64,000 nucleotides of DNA from DATADW01 sp963733905 (GTDB lineage Bacteria; Actinomycetota; Acidimicrobiia; Spongiisociales; DATADW01). The position numbers and the translations under genes were made by a program. Shown piece by piece: positions 27,397-35,805 of this stretch; positions within the stretch are counted from its first letter, which is position 1; each line of letters opens with the position of its first letter. The notes under the pieces are model-generated. The model did no database searches. It was not told where the DNA came from and saw only the letters and a list, made by a program, of their open reading frames with translations. Where the stretch lies: the NCBI GenBank assembly GCA_963733905.1, contig CAVTEU010000004.1, forward strand, positions 1 through 64,000, written 5' to 3'.

Positions 27397-28559
27397 TTGA
27401 GACGGCTTCTCAGGACGTTCCTTGTCGTGGCGCTCGTCGTCTTCGTCGTCTATGCGGCGGCGGGATGGTATTTCTCCGAGGAGTTGCGGCGCGATGCCTT
27501 GGAGACGGCACCCTCGGAAGACGAGCCGACCGTCGAGGTCATCGGGATGGACGGAGGTCAGATCACCCTGGCGCAGGGCGATCCCGAGGACGATGAGTTG
27601 ACCGCACCCGGGACCTTCGGGCTCTCGTGGGACGGGGGCTACGGGCGAGTCACCGGGATCCTCGAGGAGGAGGACGATGAAGTGGTCCGCCGCTTCACCG
27701 CGGTCGAGCGGGGCCGTCCCGAGACCGGGACCCTCACCGATGTCGACCCGACCACCTTTCCCCGGCAACCCCTTGCGGGCACTCGGGATCCCCTTCGAGG
27801 AGGTCACATACGAGACACCGATCGGGCCGATGGACGCCTGGTTGGTGCCAGGGACGGGGCGCACATGGATGGTGATGGTCCACGGTAAGGGAGCGTCCCG
27901 ATCGGAAGGCATGAGGATGCTGTCCGCCACAACCGACCTCGGCTGGCCGACGCATGATGATCACCTACCGCAATGATCCGGGCCAGCCGCCTGACCCGAG
28001 CGGTTGGTACCGGTACGGCGAGACCGAGTGGCAGGATCTCGAGGGCGCAGTGCGGTTCGCCGTCGACGAGGGTGCGCAACGGGTGGTTCTCGTCGGGTTG
28101 TCGACCGGTGCCGCCATCTCGCTTTCGTTCTTATACGAGTCGGAACTGGCCGACCGGGTGGTCGGGGCGGTGTTCGACGCTCCCAACATCGATTTCCTCC
28201 AGACCATCGAGTACGGGGCCTCGCAACGGAACCTCCCGATCCCGTTCATCGACATCGGTTTGCCCGACTCGCTCACCGCGGTTGCCACCTGGATCTCGGC
28301 GTGGCGATTCGATCTCGATTGGGACGCTCTCGATTACATCGCTCGCGCCGACGAGCTCGATGTCCCCGTCCTCGTGTTCCACGGGGACGCCGACACCACG
28401 GTCCCGGTCGAGCAGAGCCAGGAATTCGCCGAGGCGCGGCCCGATCTCGTCCGGCTGGTCGTGGTTGAGCGAGCAGGGCACGTCCAATCGTGGAACGCCA
28501 TCCCGCAGCGATACGGTGAAACGGTGAACCGCTTCCTCCGGGGACTGCGGCGGGGCTAG
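27397..28559 (+). CDS. Membrane-anchored alpha/beta hydrolase, frameshifted
   Basis: About 387 residues starting at TTG 27397. A signal anchor (FLVVALVVFVVYAAAGWYF) is followed by a beta-rich N-terminal domain and an alpha/beta hydrolase domain. The likely catalytic triad is Ser in VLVGLSTGAAISLS, Asp in FHGDADTTVP and His in ERAGHVQSW. Frame changes near 27765 and 27950 are needed to join RALGIPFEEVTYETPIG and MVMVHGKGASRSEG to MITYRNDPGQPPDPSGW. The stop overlaps that of the convergent sirtuin gene in a CTAG. Substrate unknown. Confidence 0.82.
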
Positions 28560-29330
28560 GGGGAACCGAGGGCAGCCACTAGTTCGGGGAGCACCTCTCC
28601 TGCCTTGCCCTCGATCCTGACGGTCGCCACGGCCATCCCAATCGGTGGGACCGAGGTTGAGGATGACCAGCGGGGCTCCCCGTCCGGTGGGTGCGATGGC
28701 GAAGTCCGCCGCCGGGTACACCGAGAGCGTGCTCCCCACGACCAGGACTGCGTCAGCCGAATCGGACATGCGCTCGGCCGCCTCCAATGCGGCTGCGGGG
28801 AGCAACTCGCCGAACATCACCGTTGTCGTCTTGACCAATCCGCCGCAATCGACGCAGTGGGGGTCGTCATCGCCCTCGCCCACCCGCGCCAGGATCTCTG
28901 CCACCGTCCAGGATTCCCCGCAACCGAGACAGCGCGCCCGTTGCGCGTTCCCGTGGAGTTCTGCGACCTCGTCGTCGGGGAGTCCGGCCGCTTGGTGGAG
29001 GCCATCGATGTTCTGGGTGATGCAGCCCGCCCACCGCCCCCGCCGCCAGAGGTCCACCACCGCCCGGTGTGCCCGGTTTGGCTCGATCCCTGCCGTCCCC
29101 AACTCGCGTCCGTCGAGGTGGAGCCTCCAACCCTGACGGCGGACCTCCGGGTCGGCCATCCACCGTCCGATGGTGAACAAGTCAGGATCGACCCGCTTCC
29201 ACAGGCCGTCGGGCCCCCTGAAGTCGGGTATCCCCGACTCGGTCGATATCCCCGCACCGGTGAAGACGAGGATTTTCTCGGCATCGGAGAGCACCTCAAC
29301 AGCGTCGGCGAGGAAGCTCACGGGCGACAC
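28556..29330 (-). CDS. cobB: NAD-dependent protein deacylase, sirtuin (CobB-like), frameshifted at the end
   Basis: A SIR2 deacylase of about 258 residues that removes acetyl groups from lysines using NAD+. Seen are VFTGAGISTESGIPDFRG, the TQNIDGLH motif, the catalytic His in ELHGNAQ, four zinc cysteines (CLGCGESW and HCVDCGG) and VVGSTLSVYPAADF. One indel near 28637 separates the final residues (ATVRIEGKAGEVLPELVAA). Start is GTG 29330 or 29321. The protein acetyltransferase encoded at 35805 is a likely functional counterpart. Confidence 0.9.
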
Positions 29331-29435
29331 CGTACGAGCGGAATCATGTGTCCGTCCCCGACGGGGGGAAGGGCCCGCTGCCCTCTCCTCTCCGCCCGAC
29401 CGGGGAGAGAATTGGCGACGAAGCGCCACACCGGC

Positions 29436-30445
29436 TTACAGCAGCCGCAATTGCTCCGGCCGCCACGCCTTGGGCCGGGCGGGGCGGGGCCGCCATCGCT
29501 CGGTGCCTCCGGCCTGGCGGACGAGGTCGGTGACGCTTCCGCCAGGCGGTCCCGGTCTGCTTGCGGTGGATAGGCGCGGCGGTACATCTCCCGGTGCATG
29601 GGGACGAGCTCCGGCCGCTCCTCTTGGAGCCAATCCATGTAGAGCTCTCTGACCCCGGGTCGAAGGTGGAGCAGGATGGGCGTGACGTAGCTGGCCCCGG
29701 CTTCGACACAGGCGGCGACGACCTGACGGACCTGCTCGGGGTCGTCGGACAACCCCGGCAGGATCGGTGCCACCAGGACACCGGACCTGATCCCGGCTGC
29801 GGTGAGCTTGGCGACGGCGTCCACCCGCTTCCTCGGGTGGGGCGTTCCAGGTTCGGTCGCCTTCCACACCGACTCGTCGAGCGTTCCGATGGAGAAGTCG
29901 ACCTTGACGTCGGCGCCCGCTGCTGCGTCGACCAGCACATCGAGATCCCTCAAGACGAGCGGGGACTTGGTGAGGATCGAAAACGGGTTCTCCCGCTCCG
30001 CCAGCACCTCGATGATCCCGCGGGTGAGCCGGTACTTGCCCTCGGCAGCCTGATAGGGGTCGGTGTTGGTCCCCATCGCGATGGGATCTCCCCGCCAGCG
30101 ATGGGGTGCGGTCTCCGCCCTGGCCAACTCGACGGCATTGGTCTTGACGACGATCTTGGTCTCGAAGTCCTTCCCTGGGTCCAGGTCGAGATAGCGGTGG
30201 GTGGGTCTCGCGTAGCAGTAGGTACAGGCATGACTGCATCCTCTGTAGGCGTTGATCGTCCACCGGAATGGCATGCGGGACGAGGCGGGGACCTCGTTGA
30301 TTATCCGCTTCGACTCGACCTCGAGGAACTCGAGGCCGCGGTATTCGCCCCGGCCGACGACGCGGTTGCTCTCGAACAGCACCGGGTCGCCCTGCTGTCG
30401 TTGCCTCCAGCGGAGGTCACCCATAGGAGCGATTGTAGCGAACAT
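29436..30445 (-). CDS. Radical SAM protein, Rv2578c/SplB-like, frameshifted near the end
   Basis: A radical SAM enzyme of about 336 residues. The [4Fe-4S] cysteines are in RGCSHACTYCYARPTH. Other family marks are YRGLEFLEVESKRIINEVP, MGTNTDPYQAAEGKYRLTRG and VLVAPILPGLSDDPEQV. Its activity is unknown; the family is often compared to spore photoproduct lyase. ATG 30424 (MGDLRWR) is a better start than ATG 30445. An indel near 29545 is needed for the expected C-terminus (ERWRPRPARPKAWRPEQLRL, then a stop at 29436). In the uncorrected frame the ORF runs on into the sirtuin promoter. Confidence 0.87.
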
Positions 30446-30501
30446 GTGTTCGATGCGAGGACATGGGAGACTCTGCGCCAGCCGACCCCGGAGGATTTGT
30501 C

Positions 30502-30787
30502 GTGTGGAGGACCGCGCTCACCATCTTCGGCGCCATGTTCCTGGCCGAGCTGGGCGACAAGACCCAGCTGGCGGTGATTGCTTTCTCGGCCGACAACAAC
30601 CCTTGGGTGGTGTTCTTCTCGGCTTCGTTGGCGCTGGTGGCGTCGACCGCGTCTGGCGGCCCTGTTCGGACAGGCGCTGCTCCGGATCGTCCCCGTCGAG
30701 TGGCTCCGGCTGGGCGCCGGTGTGCTCTTCCTCGTCGTCGGGGTCATCGTGCTCATCGATGCCGTCCCCGCAGTGATCAGGAGGTGA
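30502..30787 (+). CDS. UPF0016/TMEM165-type cation transporter, frameshifted
   Basis: A small membrane protein of about 95 residues with one UPF0016 unit, a family of manganese/calcium exporters. The hallmark ELGDKTQLAVIAFSA is in the first helix. The second half (LRLGAGVLFLVVGVIVLIDA) is reached after an indel near 30655. GTG 30502 follows GGAGGA. Single-unit members work as dimers or with a second gene; no partner is visible here. Confidence 0.8.
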
Positions 30788-31320
30788 GCAAGCCTTCCCG
30801 CGCCCTCCAACTCGGGGAGCGGCACCCAAAGCCGAGCCTGCTCGGCCAGGTCCGTCGCCGGTGGCAGTTCTCTCCCCGACGGCAGCGATGAGAGCGTGTC
30901 GAGCAACGCCCTGGGGACGAGGTCGCCCGTCAGCACTCGGCTCGACGACAACGAACGGACCAGCCCCAGATACCAATGGATCTCGGGATCTGGTAGGTCC
31001 CGAGCGACCAGGTAGTAGTCGGGGAGCGATCCGCCGGCGGTGCCGATCGCGACCTCGAGATCGTTTTCCTCCCCTCGGAGCCGGCGCGCCCATTCGGCAA
31101 CCACCGCCCCCATGGGGTCGGCGTCCACCAGGGTGTAGACCGAGCCGTGCCGCCTCGCTCTCGACCAGGTCTGCGCCAGCACCGCTGCTGCCTCGAGCGG
31201 CCCATCGGGTATCTCACCCGCCAATTCGACCGTGACATTTGCGGCAAGCTCGGCGGAGGCGGCGATCACCGCACCCGCATTGGGTCCAACCACCGCCACC
31301 AAGGTCGTCATCGCCGGCAT
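30777..31320 (-). CDS. Conserved-looking hypothetical protein
   Basis: About 175-180 residues, not recognised. It opens MTTLVAVVGPNAGAVIAASA and has TLVDADPMGAVVAEWARRL and SLPDYYLVARDLPDPEIHWY. There is no signal peptide; the N-terminus looks like a nucleotide-binding beta strand and loop but has no Walker motif. The downstream end is uncertain: as read the frame runs across the UPF0016 gene, while one indel near 30800 would end it at REGLLTS with a stop at 30777. It diverges from the UbiA gene across only 46 bases. Confidence 0.6.
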
Positions 31321-31366
31321 GACCGCATCATCATTGCGTCCCCTCGGTCATAGACTCACCCTGCAG

Positions 31367-32356
31367 ATGTCAACCCGCATGTGGCGTGAGGCGGTGGTAG
31401 GTATCCCGCGGGTCGACCATGCCGAGTGGGACCGACTCGACCCGGTGAGCCGGTGGCTCATCGCCAGCAGGGCCGCCGTGCTGGTTATGACCCTCATCTC
31501 GGCGGCCATCGCCGGGATCCTGGCCTGGCAGGCCGACCTGTTCGACCCCATCTCGTTCGTGCTGTTGACCGTCGGGTTGTTGACGGCGCACGCCGCAAAC
31601 AATCTGCTCAACGATCTGACCGACCACTGGACCGGCACGGACCGCGACAACTCTTTCCGCACCCAATACGGTTCGCAGCCCCTGGAGAGCGGGCTCATGA
31701 CGGTGCGTCAGAGCATCGTGTACGCAGCGCTGACCGGGCTGGTCGGCCTGGCCATTGGGGTTTGGTTCATCGTTCAGCGAGGACCGCTCGTGGCGTTGCT
31801 GCTCGGTCTCGGGTCGTTCTTCGTCATCGCCTACACCTGGCCGCTCAAGCACATTGGTCTGGGCGAGCCTTCCGTCCTCATCGTGTGGGGCCCGCTCATG
31901 GTCGGCGGTGGGTACTTCGTCATCACCGGGTCGTGGTCGTGGGACGTCGTCGTCGCCTCGCTCCCATATGCGCTCGGGGTGACCGCGGTCCTCTTTGGCA
32001 AGCACATCGACAAGATCCCCAACGACGAGGAGCGAGGCATCCACACCCTCCCCGTGATCATGGGCGAGACCGCCTCACGCTGGACGGTGCTGGCGATGAT
32101 CACCGCCCAGTACGTACTCGCCATCTACCTCGTTGCCACCGGGTTCCTTCCCTGGCCGGTGCTGGCGGTGCTCGGGGCGACGCCCCTGCTCCGATACGTC
32201 TGGCCGGTCTTCACCAACCCGAAGCCGGCGGCGCCCCCGCCCGATTACCCGAAAGGCGCCTGGCCGCTCTGGTACGTCAGCATCGCCTTCGTCCACAACC
32301 GCCGATTTGGTGTCCTGTATGTTCTCGGACTGGTCGCCGGTGCCATCTTCTTCTGA
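31367..32356 (+). CDS. UbiA-family prenyltransferase
   Basis: A polytopic membrane enzyme of 329 residues. The first Asp-rich motif is NNLLNDLTDHWTGTDRDN and the second is FGKHIDKIPNDEERG, which bind Mg and prenyl diphosphate. Between them lie hydrophobic segments such as LVALLLGLGSFFVIAYTWP. The likely role is attaching a polyprenyl chain to a quinone precursor such as dihydroxynaphthoate (MenA-like), but other UbiA members share these motifs. ATG 31367 is chosen because the conserved region begins there; the DUF1992 gene overlaps its end by 38 bases. Confidence 0.88.
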   Translation: MSTRMWREAVVGIPRVDHAEWDRLDPVSRWLIASRAAVLVMTLISAAIAGILAWQADLFDPISFVLLTVGLLTAHAANNLLNDLTDHWTGTDRDNSFRTQYGSQPLESGLMTVRQSIVYAALTGLVGLAIGVWFIVQRGPLVALLLGLGSFFVIAYTWPLKHIGLGEPSVLIVWGPLMVGGGYFVITGSWSWDVVVASLPYALGVTAVLFGKHIDKIPNDEERGIHTLPVIMGETASRWTVLAMITAQYVLAIYLVATGFLPWPVLAVLGATPLLRYVWPVFTNPKPAAPPPDYPKGAWPLWYVSIAFVHNRRFGVLYVLGLVAGAIFF

Positions 32357-32810
32357 CAAGCGCTCCTCGGTAGAGCGCCAGATCCAGGATGCGATGGAGC
32401 GCGGCGAGTTCGACCAATTGGCGGGGATGGGGCAGCCCATTCCGGGGATCGATGGTGACGATCAGCCCGACTGGTGGGCCCGCAAGAAGATCGAGGCGGA
32501 ACGGGCCCTTCAGACCGCTATCGATGCAGCCGCCACCGTGCAGCGGGCGATACCGGGTATCTGGGCTCTCGAAGACGCCGCCGAGGTGACCGACGAGGTC
32601 AATCGGCTCAACCGGCTGCTGGCGCGGGCCTGCGCCGAGGTCCCCGACAGCCAGCGACCCGAGTTGCTCGACCTGGGGGTGGTCCTCGAGGAATGGAGGC
32701 GGATGCACCGGGTTCGCAGCGGTCTCGGCTCCTGGCGGTGGGTGACCAGACGAAGCGCAGCGTTGGGCCGAACGGCCCATACCGTTAGCTGGAATTCCCC
32801 CTTATTGTGA
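32319..32810 (+). CDS. DUF1992 (DnaJ-C28-like) domain protein
   Basis: 163 residues with the DUF1992 signature VERQIQDAMERGEFDQL with GMGQPIPG, then DDQPDWWARKKIEAE, followed by helical segments. Found across bacteria and in human DNAJC28; its function is unclear, and no J domain is present. ATG 32319 lies inside the UbiA gene. The stop (TGA 32808) overlaps the GTG of the pilin-like gene. Confidence 0.82.
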   Translation: MFSDWSPVPSSSDKRSSVERQIQDAMERGEFDQLAGMGQPIPGIDGDDQPDWWARKKIEAERALQTAIDAAATVQRAIPGIWALEDAAEVTDEVNRLNRLLARACAEVPDSQRPELLDLGVVLEEWRRMHRVRSGLGSWRWVTRRSAALGRTAHTVSWNSPLL

Positions 32811-33112
32811 GCTCTGTGAGCCGGCGAGTGCGGGGTGAGCGGGGAGCTGGTCTTCCCGAGTACGTGATTCTTGTCGTGGTCGTGGCACTGGCAGCGGTGT
32901 TCGCTGTTTCGTTGCTGGGTGAGTCCACGTCCGGGCTGTTCGAACGCGGTTCGTCGGCGGTGAGCAACGAAGCCCCACCGCCCGATGGTGGAGGAGGGGG
33001 AAACACCGGGGGCGGCGGTGGCGGAAATGGCGGTGGGGGTGTCGGACCTGGCGAGCTCAACCCTCCCACGACCGTCGCCTGCGACCCGATCACCCAGCCG
33101 GCCTGCCCTTAG
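32807..33112 (+). CDS. Type IV pilin-like (Flp/prepilin) protein with Gly-rich tail
   Basis: 101 residues. A short basic leader (VSRRVRGERG) is followed by AGLPEYVILVVVVALAAV, which has Gly at -1 and Glu at +5 of a class III prepilin cleavage site. The C-terminal half is acidic then Gly-rich (DGGGGGNTGGGGGG) and ends with two Cys (ACDPITQPAC). It overlaps the previous stop by 4 bases (GTGA). No prepilin peptidase or assembly ATPase is in the window, so it may be an isolated minor pilin or secreted structural peptide. Confidence 0.65.
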   Translation: MSSVSRRVRGERGAGLPEYVILVVVVALAAVFAVSLLGESTSGLFERGSSAVSNEAPPPDGGGGGNTGGGGGGNGGGGVGPGELNPPTTVACDPITQPACP

Positions 33113-33148
33113 CGACCTAGCGCCGGTTGCGGCTGCCAGCATGGCGCC

Positions 33149-35032
33149 TTGACCGATCACCTCTCCGATTCGCGCCTCGCCGCGATGGCCGCAAGGGCGA
33201 TCCTCGGTGGACTCGACCAGTACGCCGATCGCTTTCGAATCATCACCCGCCGGGCACGCATCCGCTTCGACGAGCGCGACTGGCGGGGCATGCAATCAGA
33301 CGCAGCCGACCGGCTCGATCTCTACAGCCGTGTCGTCTCCTCGGTGGTCACCGACCTCCGCCATCTCCTCGTCGTCAGGGCCGAGGACCGCTCGCTGTGG
33401 GCCGCGATGAAGGCGGTGTACTCCGGGCTGATCGAAGGCCGTGACGATTGGGACCAAGCCGAGACCTTCTTCAACTCAGCCACCCGCAAGATCTTCTCCA
33501 CGGTCGGTGTCGATCCGCGGATCGAGTTCGTCGACACCGACTTCGACACGCCGCCGACCCAGCCGCGGCACCCGCTCCACACCGCTTTCGGTCGAAGATC
33601 GTCCACCACCGAGCTCGTCGAGGAGATCCTCGCATCACAACCACTCGGTCTATCCGACCCAGGGGCGGAAGCCATAGGGGTGGCCGCAAGGGTCGAAACG
33701 CACCTGCGGAGCATCGGCGCACTGCAGAGCGTGGAGAGGGCCGAGATGATCGACGCCATCTTCTACCGGGGCCAGAGCGCCTATCTGATAGGCCGGCTGT
33801 TCAGCGGCTCGCACCTGGTCCCGTTCGTGCTGGTGGTGCTCAACCCACCCGAAGGACCGGTGGTCGACGCCGTGCTGCTCACCGAGAACCAGGTGAGCAT
33901 TCTCTTCAGCTTCACGAGGGCCTACTTCCACGTTGACGTCGAGCGTCCCCACGACCTCGTCGATTTCCTCCGCACTCTCATGCCGCGCAAGCGTCTCGCC
34001 GAGCTCTACACGTCGCTCGGGTACCACAAGCACGGCAAGACCGTCCTCTACCGGGAGCTGATCCACCACCTCGCTCGGTCGGGGGAGATGTTCGAGCGGG
34101 CACGCGGTGCCGAGGGGCTGGTGATGACCGTCTTCACCATGCCCGGGTTCGACATCGTGTTCAAGGTGATCAACGACACCTTCCCGTCTCCAAAGATGAC
34201 GACACCGGACCGGGTCCGCGGCCGCTATCGGCTCGTGTTCCGTCACGACCGGGTCGGCCGGCTGGTCGATGCGCAGGAGTTCGAGCTTCTCGAATTCGAA
34301 CGGGACCGCTTCTCTCCCCAGCTGCTCGACAAGCTGGCGGCTGATTGCACGACCGCCGTGGCGATCGAACCAGACCGGGTGGTCATCCGGCACGCCTATG
34401 TGGAGCGGCGGGTGATCCCGCTCGACATCTATGTGCGCGAAGCCGACCCGGCGGGGGCGAGCGCGGCGATGCTCGACTACGGCACCTGCATCGAGGAGCT
34501 TGCCGCGGCGGGGATCTTTCCCGGGGACCTGCTGCTCAAGAACTTCGGTGTGACCAGACACGGCCGGGTGGTCTTCTACGACTATGACGAGCTCGCCCGG
34601 CTGGAGGATTGCCGTTTCAGGGCTCTCCCCGGGGCGCATTCACATGAGGAGGAGATGGCGGCCGAGCCCTGGTTCGCCGTCGGGCCGAACGACGTCTTCC
34701 CCGAGGAGTTCCGGCGATTCGTGGGGATCGACGGCGCCCCTCGTGCCAACTTCGAGTCCGCCAACGCCCATCTCTTCGATCCGGCGTGGTGGCGCTCGAT
34801 GCAGGAACGTGTCAGGGACGGCGAGCTGATCCCGGTGTTCCCCTACGAGCAATCGGCCCGCTTGGAACGAGACGCAGACGGCACGTCAGACGGCAGCCGT
34901 CTGCCGTCTGCCGTCTACCGTCTGTCTTCCTCGGCCACGTCGCGGCGGCGGCGGAAGGCGGCGACGTTCTCACGGGTGCCGCAGGTGACGGAGCAATGGC
35001 GGCGCGACCGGTTGCGCGAGGTGTCCACATAG
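33149..35032 (+). CDS. aceK: Isocitrate dehydrogenase kinase/phosphatase (AceK)
   Basis: A 627-codon protein that reversibly phosphorylates isocitrate dehydrogenase, switching carbon between the TCA cycle and glyoxylate shunt. Matches run along the whole length: RHDRVGRLVDAQEFE, VIRHAYVERRVIPLDIY, and the catalytic segment FPGDLLLKNFGVTRHG followed by RVVFYDYDE, with the key Asp at about residue 460. Then come EPWFAVGPNDVFPEEF and LFDPAWWRSM. Start is TTG 33149. The last 55 or so codons are translated heptamer repeats and DNA antisense to the CGNR gene, so the original end was probably near 34866. AceK is best known from proteobacteria. Confidence 0.92.
   Translation: MTDHLSDSRLAAMAARAILGGLDQYADRFRIITRRARIRFDERDWRGMQSDAADRLDLYSRVVSSVVTDLRHLLVVRAEDRSLWAAMKAVYSGLIEGRDDWDQAETFFNSATRKIFSTVGVDPRIEFVDTDFDTPPTQPRHPLHTAFGRRSSTTELVEEILASQPLGLSDPGAEAIGVAARVETHLRSIGALQSVERAEMIDAIFYRGQSAYLIGRLFSGSHLVPFVLVVLNPPEGPVVDAVLLTENQVSILFSFTRAYFHVDVERPHDLVDFLRTLMPRKRLAELYTSLGYHKHGKTVLYRELIHHLARSGEMFERARGAEGLVMTVFTMPGFDIVFKVINDTFPSPKMTTPDRVRGRYRLVFRHDRVGRLVDAQEFELLEFERDRFSPQLLDKLAADCTTAVAIEPDRVVIRHAYVERRVIPLDIYVREADPAGASAAMLDYGTCIEELAAAGIFPGDLLLKNFGVTRHGRVVFYDYDELARLEDCRFRALPGAHSHEEEMAAEPWFAVGPNDVFPEEFRRFVGIDGAPRANFESANAHLFDPAWWRSMQERVRDGELIPVFPYEQSARLERDADGTSDGSRLPSAVYRLSSSATSRRRRKAATFSRVPQVTEQWRRDRLREVST
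34876..34923. repeat. Heptamer repeat, family A, as an inverted array
   Basis: Two AGACGGC units (34876-34882, 34888-34894), then GCCGTCT x3 (34896-34916) and ACCGTCT. AGACGGC-A-GCCGTCT forms a perfect 7-bp stem. It lies where aceK and the convergent CGNR gene meet and extends the aceK frame. Confidence 0.8.
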
Positions 35033-35487
35033 ACGTCGGCGCAGGTCTCCGATGAGCAGACCCCGAGGCGGTCTATTCCGTACTCGCAGACCACCGTTGC
35101 CAGCCCCATCGCGGTGATGGCTCCGAGCCAGCGGCCCACTCCCTGTCTCGTGGATTCGAAGTGGAAGTGAGGATCGACTCCTGTGTGAGCGCTCACCCTG
35201 GGGACCGCCCCCGATGCCATCAGCTCGCGGTTGAGCTCATCGACGGCCCGCTCGACGTCGTCGGTCTCGAAGACACGCCGGATACCGCCCCGCAGCCTGC
35301 GTACCGCCGTCAGGTCGCGCTCGTTCAGGTCGACCCATTCCACCCGCCACTCCTTCGGAACATCGGCGAGGAATGATCGGAGCCCGTCGAGGTCGGCGAG
35401 CAGGTCCTCGCCCGTGATCGGATGGATCGTGTTGGCCAGCGCCACCGCCAGTCCCACAGGGGCGTCGGTGTAATGCGAGAAATCCAT
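34915..35487 (-). CDS. CGNR zinc-finger (ABATE) regulator
   Basis: 190 residues. An N-terminal ABATE-like ligand domain (SHYTDAPVGLAVALANTI) is followed by the C-terminal CGNR zinc finger (RLGVCSSETCADVYVDTSRN then RSRRHCSVTCGTRENVAAFR), with four cysteines. Probably a stress- or metabolite-responsive DNA-binding protein; targets unknown. It overlaps the as-read end of aceK by 118 bases; the repeats at the join are probably the cause. It diverges from a small basic protein gene across an AT-rich gap. Confidence 0.9.
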   Translation of the reverse strand: MDFSHYTDAPVGLAVALANTIHPITGEDLLADLDGLRSFLADVPKEWRVEWVDLNERDLTAVRRLRGGIRRVFETDDVERAVDELNRELMASGAVPRVSAHTGVDPHFHFESTRQGVGRWLGAITAMGLATVVCEYGIDRLGVCSSETCADVYVDTSRNRSRRHCSVTCGTRENVAAFRRRRDVAEEDRR

Positions 35488-35598
35488 TTCGAGCCTTACG
35501 AATCGTGCTAAAGTGTAATGAGTCTAGAGCCGATTAACTGTTACGAACAAACAAAACAGTCGAATGTCGAGATTAGGAGCATCGCCGTGTGGCACGTC
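35488..35598. promoter_or_regulatory. AT-rich divergent promoter region
   Basis: About 110 bases markedly richer in A+T than the flanks (GCTAAAGTGTAATGAG, GATTAACTGTTACG, AACAAACAAAACAG). It holds an inverted repeat CTGTT...AACAG. It sits between the CGNR gene and the small gene at 35599 and must carry both promoters; clear -35/-10 pairs could not be fixed. Confidence 0.45.
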
Positions 35599-35730
35599 AT
35601 GTCAGACCCCAAGTTCTATCAGCCCCGCGCTGACGAGCTGCGGCGTGAGGCCGGCCAGGCCCGTTTGCGACGAGCCCTCAAGAAGACTCTGAAGCATTCT
35701 CGTCCCGCCGAACCTCGCCGCGAAGACTGA
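35599..35730 (+). CDS. Small basic protein, unknown
   Basis: 43 residues from ATG 35599 (MSDPKFYQPRADELRREAGQ), ending in a basic, helix-prone tail (ARLRRALKKTLKHSRP). The frame is open upstream to 35518, but that leader looks non-coding and AT-rich. A strong hairpin directly follows the stop, supporting an expressed unit. Function unknown. Confidence 0.5.
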   Translation: MSDPKFYQPRADELRREAGQARLRRALKKTLKHSRPAEPRRED

Positions 35731-35732
35731 CC

Positions 35733-35760
35733 GGCGGCCCTAACCAGCAGCAGGGCCGCC
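35733..35760 (+). terminator. Hairpin after the small basic protein gene
   Basis: GGCGGCCCT, a 10-base loop, AGGGCCGCC: a perfect 9-bp G+C-rich stem beginning 2 bases after the stop. There is no T-tract, as usual for high-GC actinobacteria. Confidence 0.7.
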
Positions 35761-35772
35761 CATAGCTGGCAG

Positions 35773-35805
35773 ACTCGGGGCTTCCTGAACAGGGGAGCCC
35801 CGAGT
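35773..35805 (+). promoter_or_regulatory. Hairpin abutting the acetyltransferase start codon
   Basis: ACTCGGGGCT, a 13-base loop, AGCCCCGAGT: a perfect 10-bp stem whose last base is the first T of the TTG start at 35805. The only Shine-Dalgarno-like stretch (AGGGGAG) lies in the loop and the 3' arm. It may gate translation of the acetyltransferase or be a second terminator in tandem with the one at 35733. Confidence 0.55.
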
